A DNA stretch of 9,320 nt from Candidatus Hermodarchaeota archaeon (GTDB lineage: Archaea; Asgardarchaeota; Hermodarchaeia; Hermodarchaeales; Hermodarchaeaceae). The position numbers were made by a program, and so were the translations under genes. Numbering within the stretch: position 1 is the first letter of the stretch; every line of letters begins with the position of its first letter. Shown here piece by piece: positions 1 to 6,308 of the stretch. Below the pieces are notes generated by a model. The model was not told where the DNA came from. It worked only from the letters and a program-made list of their open reading frames with translations, and ran no database searches. The stretch is from assembly GCA_016839995.1 (NCBI GenBank), contig JAEOTD010000133.1:1-9320 (forward strand). Reading direction: 5' to 3'.

Positions 1-1061
1 GTGAGAAAGGCGCGTTGAATCATCAATTCGGTGTTAAATCGACCAATTACCTTCTCCCATCGAAATTGATACCGTTCCAGAAATGTTGAATCAAATTGCC
101 CTTGATCTGATGCTTCAGCGAGTGTTTGTGCTGCCAGACGACCACTCTGCATGCCAGGAACAATTCCAGCTCCTGTTGAAGGAGAAACGAATCCCGCGGC
201 ATCACCAATCAACAAGACTCGCTCTATTTGTGTCGTCCGGATAGGACCAACTGTAGGGCAGATTCCCGCTTCCACTCCTCTCAGATCAGCAGACTCGGGT
301 AACATCGATTTTTGTTTCAATATTCGAATTAGTAATCGAAAGTAATCAATGAGTCGAATAGGATAGCTAGCAAAACAGCCAAGACCCACATTGATGGTAT
401 GAGCCTTTGGAAAGACCCAGGCATACCCTGGGATTTGATTGAATTGTAGAAACAAGTGGATTGGGCGATCTGGACCGTAGTGGTCGAGAATGTACTCGGG
501 ATTGACGGGAAATTCCTTGACGATTGTGCGACATACTTCACTGGGTTGCCACCCCTGATGGATTCCGGTTCGTCGCGCAACCACACTGGCTGCACCGTCG
601 GCGCCAACAACGACCTTGGCAGATATTTTCCGCTGATCTTCGAGTTCAACAACAACCTGTTGAGAACTTGGTTTTACATCAATGACGCGACTACGAGTTC
701 CAACTTGCACTCCGGCTTGTTGGGCAAGACCAACTAAATAAGCATCAAAGGTGGATCGAAGGACACCCAACATTCGAGTTCGTCCACTGACTTTGTATCG
801 GAGGTCAGGTGAGTGTAAAATTCCCTCAAAGCTTTCGCTTTCCACGAAGTATCCTTCGTTTCCTTTTAGATACGGAAATTGCTCTAAGACCTCAGCTCCC
901 ACATATCCCCCACAAGGTTTTGGTCTTGGTAACTGGGGTGCTTTATCAAGTAGGAGGACACGTGTTTGGGGACGGTACTTCATTAAGCATCGTGCGGCGG
1001 TGGATCCTGCGGGTCCTGCCCCTACGATTATCACATCATAGTCGGGTTGACCCATCGTCAT
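1..1061 (-). CDS. Geranylgeranyl reductase family FAD-dependent oxidoreductase (partial, C-terminus outside window)
   Basis: Reading the minus strand from ATG at 1061 gives 353 residues without a stop, running off the left edge. Visible motifs are the N-terminal FAD Rossmann motif G14-A-G-P-A-G19, an acidic residue D39 after the second strand, the family motif R46-P-K-P-C-G-G52, an R102-S-T-F-D106 element, G153-A-D-G156, G212-YAWVFP, and the second FAD-binding motif G286-D-A-A-G290 followed by S-P-S-T-G-A-G. In this family the enzyme reduces double bonds of geranylgeranyl chains of archaeal membrane lipids or of other isoprenoids, at the membrane face, using FAD. Start choice: AGGTGA at 1073-1068 lies 6 bases before ATG 1061; a second in-frame ATG at 1055 is 12 bases away, and a TGA sits directly upstream of 1061. 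The last roughly 50-100 residues are probably missing. The exact substrate cannot be told from the sequence. Confidence 0.93.
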   Translation of the reverse strand, partial: MTMGQPDYDVIIVGAGPAGSTAARCLMKYRPQTRVLLLDKAPQLPRPKPCGGYVGAEVLEQFPYLKGNEGYFVESESFEGILHSPDLRYKVSGRTRMLGVLRSTFDAYLVGLAQQAGVQVGTRSRVIDVKPSSQQVVVELEDQRKISAKVVVGADGAASVVARRTGIHQGWQPSEVCRTIVKEFPVNPEYILDHYGPDRPIHLFLQFNQIPGYAWVFPKAHTINVGLGCFASYPIRLIDYFRLLIRILKQKSMLPESADLRGVEAGICPTVGPIRTTQIERVLLIGDAAGFVSPSTGAGIVPGMQSGRLAAQTLAEASDQGQFDSTFLERYQFRWEKVIGRFNTELMIQRAFL

Positions 1062-1067
1062 TCATCG

Positions 1068-1073
1068 TCACCT
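1068..1073 (-). promoter_or_regulatory. Shine-Dalgarno site for the geranylgeranyl reductase gene
   Basis: AGGTGA on the minus strand matches the archaeal anti-SD core and sits 6 bases before ATG 1061. It favours that start over ATG 1055 (12 bases away). Confidence 0.6.
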
Positions 1074-1166
1074 AGTAATGGTTTTCGAGAATGTAACCTA
1101 TTACACAGATGCCCATTCTCCAATAAAGGCGTTTATGCTCCAACGGTATTTTGGACGCACGGTGGA

Positions 1167-2174
1167 TTAAGCGAGCCCAATACCTAGCAGCATTAGATAC
1201 AGAAACACTGCTATGAAGGCGCCTAGAAGCCCTGAAATGAGGTTCACCATGTTATTGTCAAAATAACGGTTTCCTCTAAGAAATTCCGCGGGTTCGCTAC
1301 AATGAGATTTTTTCTCTGTATGTTTGCCACACACTTGGCATTGCCACATGCCTTGTATCGTTGCACCGAAAAGGCTGTCAATGGTACATCCAACGAAGCC
1401 ACCAGCCAGAGCAACCAGCACAATGGTGACAGGAGCGAAATTGACAATTTCGGGCATGATTGCGATGCCAAATAGGGAAACCCACAGTGGGGCGGCTAGA
1501 ATTGCCGCACTGATTCCGATAATCAGGCAACCCAAGAATGTTGCCACTAGACCTAAAACCGACACGCCACCAGAAGTTCCTGCAGGGACAGTTTTCCAGG
1601 GTTTTGTAATTAGGCGCGGGGGTGAGGGATTCAGTAAGCCAATTTCAGTGGCTAGCGTATCTGCTGTATGTGTGGCTAGGGCTCCAAGAAACGCGGCAAA
1701 GGTCACTGCAACAACTGGGAACGGAATGAAATAGAGTCCTAAACCGACGTCGGTTCGACCGTAGGCGTCCTGTCCGCCACCTATGAAAATGAGAATGAAA
1801 CCAAAGATTACAAAACTCATTGGTAGCAGGCCATTTGCCACAACGTTCGACCAGGATCGTGCTCCACTTTTTTCTTGGGCAGCTCCTAATGACCTTTTCT
1901 TTTGGTATTTGAAATGCGTGAAGAGTGCAGTGATCAAGAAGAAGGAGAGCATGATGAAAAACCAAGCCCAGGAGGTTAACAGCCACACCACGATGCCAAC
2001 TACAAAGGCGGCAATTAAACCTGATTTCGTCACTATTCGTTTCTTGTAAGCGAGTACTGCGATTAACCCCAAGATGAGTACTGCCACTGCAATGTTGAGT
2101 AAATCTAGTGACGCCAATTCTGATACGCATCCGTTGCTGTTTTTTTTGGTGGTTCCGTTTTTGGGAAGTGCCAA
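1167..2174 (-). CDS. DUF92 family integral membrane protein (VTE6/TMEM19-like)
   Basis: A hydrophobic protein of up to 335 residues with about seven membrane segments (near 25-43, 50-65, 70-85, 118-133, 150-165, 203-228, 248-266 and a last one at 309-333). It shows DUF92 signatures: R106-S-W-S-N-V-V-A-N-G, T168-H-T-A-D-T-L-A-T-E-I-G179, P197-A-G-T-S-G-G-V-S, and GFVG-x4-DSLFGA (259-271). A short Cys/His patch, C279-x2-C282 then H291-C292, may bind metal and is usual in prokaryotic members. DUF92 includes plant VTE6, which phosphorylates phytyl phosphate to the diphosphate, so a polyprenyl-phosphate kinase role is plausible but unproven here. The reductase gene starts 105 bases downstream on the same strand, so the two may be co-transcribed. 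The start is uncertain: the longest frame begins with TTG at 2174, with an in-frame stop just upstream and no SD. TTG at 2117 (316 residues) keeps all membrane segments and fits the TATA box better. Confidence 0.9.
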   Translation of the reverse strand: MALPKNGTTKKNSNGCVSELASLDLLNIAVAVLILGLIAVLAYKKRIVTKSGLIAAFVVGIVVWLLTSWAWFFIMLSFFLITALFTHFKYQKKRSLGAAQEKSGARSWSNVVANGLLPMSFVIFGFILIFIGGGQDAYGRTDVGLGLYFIPFPVVAVTFAAFLGALATHTADTLATEIGLLNPSPPRLITKPWKTVPAGTSGGVSVLGLVATFLGCLIIGISAAILAAPLWVSLFGIAIMPEIVNFAPVTIVLVALAGGFVGCTIDSLFGATIQGMWQCQVCGKHTEKKSHCSEPAEFLRGNRYFDNNMVNLISGLLGAFIAVFLYLMLLGIGLA

Positions 2175-2177
2175 CGG

Positions 2178-2190
2178 TTAAAATATATTC
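2178..2190 (-). promoter_or_regulatory. TATA-box candidate for the DUF92 gene
   Basis: The minus strand reads GAATATATTTTAA, the most TATA-like stretch in the divergent region. With the usual archaeal spacing of about 25 bases, transcription would begin near 2160, after the TTG at 2174. That argues for a downstream start codon such as TTG 2117. Confidence 0.4.
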
Positions 2191-2381
2191 AAAGTTAACA
2201 AGGGAAGACGCCTGGGAACGTCTAACCATCGTGTCCCTCTGGTTTTTCCATTTAAGCATATGGGTTCAGTAACGAAAAATGTCGTTGATTGTCGAACTAT
2301 TATCAGAAAACATGATGAGAAGTGAACTTTTTTACTAGTTTTTTTCGGGAGACGATTTAACCCAGTTCGCCTCTGAAAAAG

Positions 2382-2397
2382 CATTTCTTAAGGAATG
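2382..2397. repeat. Imperfect 16-base palindrome in the divergent promoter region
   Basis: CATTTCTTAAGGAATG is a palindrome except for one T/G pair. It lies about 20 bases upstream of the TATA-like element at 2418 and could be a dimeric regulator site, but a palindrome of this size in AT-rich intergenic DNA may be chance. Confidence 0.25.
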
Positions 2398-2417
2398 TCT
2401 TCCAAACACTGTGCTTT

Positions 2418-2429
2418 GAAAATACATTA
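2418..2429 (+). promoter_or_regulatory. TATA-box candidate for the NPP1-like gene
   Basis: GAAAATACATTA lies 33 bases before the start codon at 2463. Eleven of its 12 bases recur on the other strand upstream of the EF-2 gene (8740-8751), 28 bases before that start, which supports a real promoter element. Confidence 0.5.
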
Positions 2430-2447
2430 ATGGGTTCTGAGAATCTG

Positions 2448-2457
2448 AAGGAGGTGG
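2448..2457 (+). promoter_or_regulatory. Strong Shine-Dalgarno site deciding the start at 2463
   Basis: AAGGAGGTGG carries the full AGGAGGTG anti-SD complement, and its GGAGGTG core ends 6 bases before ATG 2463. It lies inside the longer reading frame that begins at ATG 2430, so 2463 is the better start. Confidence 0.8.
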
Positions 2458-2462
2458 TAGCA

Positions 2463-3311
2463 ATGAAGGTCTTGATAGAGGGGCACTCGTATTTCCTTGA
2501 GTTTGATAAGCGAGACCCCTTTGTGTCACCGGCCTATGACGTAGCTTACTGTGATGAACTCGCAAAACGTTACAAACCTATAGTATTGGATCCTCAGGGT
2601 TATGGTAAAACGCCTGTACCCCCAGATTACATGGCATATCGACTAGTTCATGATAATGGCAATCAACGTCTCTGCGTTATTTACGAGATCTACTGGAGGC
2701 GCCAGGATTGCCAATGGCGCCAACTCAACAAAGACCATGATCATGATTATGAACAAATCCAAATCCACTTTGATTTACGAGAAGGAATTCTTACACGAGT
2801 AGTCGTTGCATCAGCAGGACCACCCCAGTATGGAGGGCATGGTGTCGAAATATATCGTCACGTCAAACAGGTCCGCGCAGGGGCAATTCGACGTAAAACG
2901 GCATCCTTTGAATCCTTTCCCTGGGGGCGTCACAACTATGAAACTTGGGCTCTGGATCAACCAATCTATAATCTGGTCTTCATCGAGAAACGACCCGTTG
3001 TTCGAGTTATCAACTGTTTTCACGTGTTTACTGGGATAAAATGGAATCAATGGAAAGCACTCAACCGGAAAGATGAAGGGAATCCCTTATTGAATTATGA
3101 ATTATCAATGCCACTTTGTCGTCTCGACCGACGAAGACTGTGGCAGTGGTATTATCAACATCAAACCAATCAGTTCGGACACGATTTATCAAATCCCTTT
3201 GCCCCCCCACACATCCTCTATTATCCTTCGCCGAAAGAGTATCTTCTCCGGTTCTCATTTACCTTAGTCGGATTCATTACGGCAATTATCCGTGCCCTAA
3301 CAGGTCGGTGA
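2463..3311 (+). CDS. Uncharacterised protein with an NPP1-like HDHDYE motif and C-terminal hydrophobic segment
   Basis: A 282-residue protein that I do not recognise as a named family. The start at ATG 2463 is chosen for its perfect SD; ATG 2430 would add 11 residues. The centre reads C71-V-I-Y-E-I-Y-W then D91-H-D-H-D-Y-E97-Q-I-Q-I-H-F-D, followed by V113-V-V-A-S-A-G and G124-G-H-G127. This resembles the GHRHDWE heptapeptide of necrosis-inducing (NPP1/NLP) and related Vps62-type beta-sandwich proteins, where His, Asp and Glu bind a metal ion; the matching residues would be H92, D95 and E97. Unlike secreted NLPs there is no signal peptide. Instead residues about 261-279 form a short hydrophobic stretch that could anchor the tail to a membrane. 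The protein is rich in Trp, Tyr and His. The GNAT gene follows 30 bases downstream, perhaps in the same transcript. No biochemical function can be assigned. Confidence 0.8.
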   Translation: MKVLIEGHSYFLEFDKRDPFVSPAYDVAYCDELAKRYKPIVLDPQGYGKTPVPPDYMAYRLVHDNGNQRLCVIYEIYWRRQDCQWRQLNKDHDHDYEQIQIHFDLREGILTRVVVASAGPPQYGGHGVEIYRHVKQVRAGAIRRKTASFESFPWGRHNYETWALDQPIYNLVFIEKRPVVRVINCFHVFTGIKWNQWKALNRKDEGNPLLNYELSMPLCRLDRRRLWQWYYQHQTNQFGHDLSNPFAPPHILYYPSPKEYLLRFSFTLVGFITAIIRALTGR

Positions 3312-3322
3312 ACCACACACCC

Positions 3323-3332
3323 TTTATTATAC
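3323..3332 (+). promoter_or_regulatory. TATA-like element before the GNAT gene
   Basis: TTTATTATAC lies in the 30-base gap after the NPP1-like gene. It is only 9 bases before ATG 3342 but 27 bases before the in-frame GTG 3360, the spacing seen at the two other promoter candidates. Either the GNAT gene starts at GTG 3360 or it is read from the upstream promoter. Confidence 0.3.
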
Positions 3333-3341
3333 GAAGTGTAA

Positions 3342-3947
3342 ATGAATCTTGGTGCTATTGTGTCTATAGAGCTTCAATGGGGTCTTCCTGATCATCTTCG
3401 ATTGTCTGCTGCCTCATTGATTTATGACACTTTTATCACGAAATATCGGTATACGTTAGGTCCCCGAGAAAAAGGGATTCGGTTTATTGCGAATGCGTTT
3501 CGAGCTGAATATGGGCTTGTGGCATTCAGCGACGGAGATTTTGTTGGCGTCGCTGGAGTAAAAAATAGTGAGGGCGAGTTAATTGAAATTCGCTTTAACC
3601 GTTGGGCTAGGACCTATCATATTTTGACCCTTCGCAGTTTCTTCATTGGATTTCCATTTTGGTTTGGGAAACGGCCGCTGGGCGTCCTAACATTGAATAG
3701 CATATCTGTGAAAGATGCAGCAAGAGGTCAGGGAATAGGCACCCAGATCATCCAGGAATTCATTCAATATGGAAAAGAGCAAGGGTATCAGGCGTTAAAC
3801 CTTGAAGTAATAAATTCCAATATTCGAGCTAAGGCACTGTATGAGCGTCTGGGCTTCAAAACAACTGACTATTCGAGGATCCCGCTTCCTTGGAGTCATT
3901 TACTGGGATTCACCGGAGTCTACGAGATGACTTATCCGTTGATTTGA
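3342..3947 (+). CDS. GNAT family N-acetyltransferase
   Basis: A 201-residue protein with a clear GNAT core in its C-terminal half. Motif A, L118-N-S-I-S-V, leads into the acetyl-CoA pyrophosphate loop R128-G-Q-G-I-G133. Motif B is L154-E-V-I-N-S-N-I-R-A-K-A-L-Y-E-R-L-G-F172. The fold transfers an acetyl group from acetyl-CoA to an amine; the acceptor cannot be predicted. Between the early strands and motif A there is an aromatic, hydrophobic stretch (about 94-108, with LRSFFIGFPFWFG) longer and greasier than usual, which might touch a membrane or form an acceptor pocket. ATG 3342 has no good SD. GTG 3360 (195 residues) has GGTG five bases upstream and fits the TATA spacing, so the true start is open. 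The stop overlaps the 3' end of the opposite-strand membrane protein gene. Confidence 0.9.
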   Translation: MNLGAIVSIELQWGLPDHLRLSAASLIYDTFITKYRYTLGPREKGIRFIANAFRAEYGLVAFSDGDFVGVAGVKNSEGELIEIRFNRWARTYHILTLRSFFIGFPFWFGKRPLGVLTLNSISVKDAARGQGIGTQIIQEFIQYGKEQGYQALNLEVINSNIRAKALYERLGFKTTDYSRIPLPWSHLLGFTGVYEMTYPLI

Positions 3948-6130
3948 TCGCGGTAGGTGATGTGTTTGAGTGCTTCACTAAGATGTGGATAGAGTCGACG
4001 GAGGAGCCAGATTATGAGTAACCCCCCAAGAAGCCAGTACACACCTAAGAGTGGACAGAGTACGAGGATAATTACAAAGTTAGATAGTTCTCCAAAGAAT
4101 GGCAAATAATAGAGTGGTGCCAACACCAACATGTAAGGTTCTGGGGGTCGGGGAGGTCCAGGGAAGTCTGGGAGTTCAACATCCAGATTGAGTAAATCAA
4201 TGGCAGCTGCTGTCGTGGGATTTACCCCGTAGATTTGAAACCATCCTAGTGTGGCTTCTAAAATCAGTAGTTCAGAGAGCCGAATATGGGGTTGTGACAG
4301 TGTCTCAAAGTGATAGATAAGAAGAGGTTCACGGTCACCAATTATGTTGGCATAATCGGGTGGGGATGGATACGGGTCTGTGAAAGGAATAATGCGTAGT
4401 CGGCACATTCCATCAGGAAGTGTATTCAAAGACATGTTCGCGGTCCAATAGTTTCCTGGTGATTCTGTCAACATGACTTGGATAGTAGCTGTGGGATCGA
4501 CCAAGCTTGTAAGGGTGCATTGAACAGCGTGGATTGAGGGTGATGTGTGTAAGCCTATTTCGAGGATTTCTTTGAAGAGATCAAAATAGCCAAAGGAGTG
4601 AACTTGAATTACGTCATTTGCAATGGGCTGGAGACTTCCTAAGAATCGTGAACCTGGTCTAATGACAAAGTAACTGGGTCGACTTTCATTGTTGAGATGA
4701 TAATACATCGTTTGTGTAGCCACTACTGGGTAATTTTCTCTGCCATTTTCCGGGGCGGCTTCATACCATGTTCTGCTGGTAATGAGGTATTCAATTCCAT
4801 GGAGCGCATAGAATTTCACGTCATCAGGAAACATACCTTGCATGGCTTCAGTGGAACTGAGGTCTTGGGGTGTAGCCCGTGGCCTGATACGAGACGCTGT
4901 GATTGCATAACGAGGAATCGCAATCCACAATACTCCACCGAGTACAATGAAGATGAAAATCAAAGCCAGAATAGATTTACCATGGCGGGTAACCTGTAGT
5001 TTAGTCGAACGGTTGGATATAATGTCAGCAAGTCGGTCCACAATGACAACCAGCCCCATTGAGAGGATAAGATACAACGGTACGAAGAGCATCATGTTGA
5101 AACGAAAAGCCCAACCAGATAAACCCAAGCCAAGAAGAATAGTGCTGAATAACAGTGATAACGGGGCTCTGTCACTTGGTTTGTTTCGAACAAAGAGAAT
5201 CACAGTTCCAATTCCAATCAAAAGAGCGATGCCAAAATGCAACCATAAATCCCATGTAAGTGGACTGAGTGTGGGATTGAAACCCATCAGAAAGAAATTC
5301 GCTAAACTAACCACATTTCCCCAGAAGCCGGAACTCGTTGTATAACCAGAGGCTTTGATGAGGGAGCTTGAAGTATACCATGTATCCGCAGCTGGAATCA
5401 GCAGATCTAATCCCACATAGACTCCCAGAAAGATGAGACCACCAACCGCAAGGGGAAAGGCTACCTTCGGTAAGGCAATGCGCCATTTTCGTTTCCAGAG
5501 CTGATTGATGAACTCATATGCTGTAAATATAATTAGAGTTGTAAAGAGAATCGCAGCGGTCATTAAGTGGCTTAAAGTTGTTAAGCAACCAAATAAGATG
5601 AATCCTACAAAATCAAACCAACGTTTTCCTTGATACAGGAAACGATAAAAAAAGATTAGAGCGAAGGGAAGAAATGCTAAAGCAGCTTGATTTTTCACGA
5701 GACTAGTTACCAGTTGAAATTGGCTCACATCCACCGAGCACAAAACAGCAGCAATTAATCCGGTGCGCCAATCTCCATCAGTAAAACTCCAGGCAGCAAA
5801 AAAGATCCCAACTACAAGGACTGCTTCAAAGAAGGCTGAAGCAATTTTTACTCCGAGAATTATATCATGAACTAGAACTGAGAAAATGCCTGCAATGACA
5901 AACGAGAAGACTGGAGTGTCATAATAAAAGAATCCACCGTTAATCAGTGTGAATACATTGATAGTGTAATAGGGGCCATCTAATCCAACTTCAATTGGAT
6001 ACGCCATCATTGGAATTAGACGCGAAGCGAAGGTAAGAAAACAAAGTATTAGACAAAGAGTCACTTCAATGCGGTATCGACTCAACCATTCGTGTAACTG
6101 ATTCAGTAGAGGTTTAAGCTGCTCAGTCAT
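3932..6130 (-). CDS. Polytopic membrane protein, probable GT-C-type glycosyltransferase
   Basis: A 732-residue protein. The first roughly 405 residues hold about 12 membrane helices (for example 22-42, 75-95, 99-116, 150-166, 172-190, 222-244, 297-315, 323-340, 344-366, 388-406). Then comes a soluble domain of about 260 residues (406-665) with possible N-glycosylation sequons at N481-E-S and N565-M-S, and hydrophobic segments at 666-710 before a basic tail. The first outer loop carries G49-L-D-G-P-Y-Y55, placed like the Asp that defines the active site in GT-C enzymes (Stt3/AglB, PMT, ArnT), which use polyprenyl-phosphate-linked sugars. The transferase role is inferred from layout plus this Asp; a non-enzymatic membrane protein remains possible. 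ATG 6130 is directly preceded by an in-frame TGA and has no SD. The gene lies downstream of EF-2 but behind a terminator candidate, so it is probably transcribed separately. Its stop overlaps the GNAT gene by 16 bases. Confidence 0.75.
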   Translation of the reverse strand: MTEQLKPLLNQLHEWLSRYRIEVTLCLILCFLTFASRLIPMMAYPIEVGLDGPYYTINVFTLINGGFFYYDTPVFSFVIAGIFSVLVHDIILGVKIASAFFEAVLVVGIFFAAWSFTDGDWRTGLIAAVLCSVDVSQFQLVTSLVKNQAALAFLPFALIFFYRFLYQGKRWFDFVGFILFGCLTTLSHLMTAAILFTTLIIFTAYEFINQLWKRKWRIALPKVAFPLAVGGLIFLGVYVGLDLLIPAADTWYTSSSLIKASGYTTSSGFWGNVVSLANFFLMGFNPTLSPLTWDLWLHFGIALLIGIGTVILFVRNKPSDRAPLSLLFSTILLGLGLSGWAFRFNMMLFVPLYLILSMGLVVIVDRLADIISNRSTKLQVTRHGKSILALIFIFIVLGGVLWIAIPRYAITASRIRPRATPQDLSSTEAMQGMFPDDVKFYALHGIEYLITSRTWYEAAPENGRENYPVVATQTMYYHLNNESRPSYFVIRPGSRFLGSLQPIANDVIQVHSFGYFDLFKEILEIGLHTSPSIHAVQCTLTSLVDPTATIQVMLTESPGNYWTANMSLNTLPDGMCRLRIIPFTDPYPSPPDYANIIGDREPLLIYHFETLSQPHIRLSELLILEATLGWFQIYGVNPTTAAAIDLLNLDVELPDFPGPPRPPEPYMLVLAPLYYLPFFGELSNFVIILVLCPLLGVYWLLGGLLIIWLLRRLYPHLSEALKHITYRDQING

Positions 6131-6180
6131 TCAGAAAGCCACATGAAAATTGTCTTCATGAAGTGAGCAGGAAACTTCCC

Positions 6181-6190
6181 TATAAGCTTA
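6181..6190 (-). promoter_or_regulatory. TATA-like element for the membrane glycosyltransferase-like gene
   Basis: The minus strand reads TAAGCTTATA, 50 bases before ATG 6130, with a perfect 10-base palindrome CTTCATGAAG (6154-6163) between it and the start. A leader of about 25 bases without an SD would result. Support is only positional. Confidence 0.3.
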
Positions 6191-6256
6191 CGTGAGAATG
6201 CAACAAATTCATAGTGTTGAATGGGCATTACTCTCTGAAATCTGAGCATGGAAATA

Positions 6257-6292
6257 AGAAAAAAGGGGGTATGAGCTGGCACCATGTGCCAG
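6257..6292 (-). terminator. Hairpin plus oligo-U terminator candidate after EF-2
   Basis: Starting 16 bases after the EF-2 stop, the transcript has a perfect 7-bp inverted repeat CTGGCAC/GTGCCAG with a 3-base loop (6276-6292). A short C-rich spacer follows, then six U and further U-rich sequence (6264-6257). In archaea the oligo-U run alone can stop RNA polymerase; the hairpin may instead protect the 3' end. Confidence 0.55.
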
Positions 6293-6308
6293 ACTCTGTG
6301 GTTTTTAG

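Noticed and set aside
329..655. Minus-strand frame of 108 codons
   Set aside because: It is a different frame of the same strand as the reductase gene and encodes no recognisable motif.
456..1075. Plus-strand frames at 456-737, 751-1041 and 809-1075
   Set aside because: They lie opposite the reductase gene, whose minus-strand frame carries all FAD motifs; their translations show no family features.
1645..2259. Minus-strand frame of 204 codons overlapping the DUF92 N-terminal half
   Set aside because: Composition is basic and low in hydrophobic runs, while the DUF92 frame shows conserved motifs throughout; it is a shadow frame.
2430..2462. Eleven extra N-terminal codons for the NPP1-like gene
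   Set aside because: The perfect SD at 2448-2457 lies inside this stretch and serves ATG 2463; the region also overlaps the promoter element.
2175..2462. Possible tRNA or structured RNA in the longest intergenic stretch
   Set aside because: No cloverleaf or T-loop GGTTCGAATC-like sequence is present; the stretch is explained by divergent promoters.
4697..5345. Plus-strand frames at 4697-4999 and 4947-5345
   Set aside because: They lie opposite the membrane helices of the GT-C-like gene, and antisense of hydrophobic codons often stays open.
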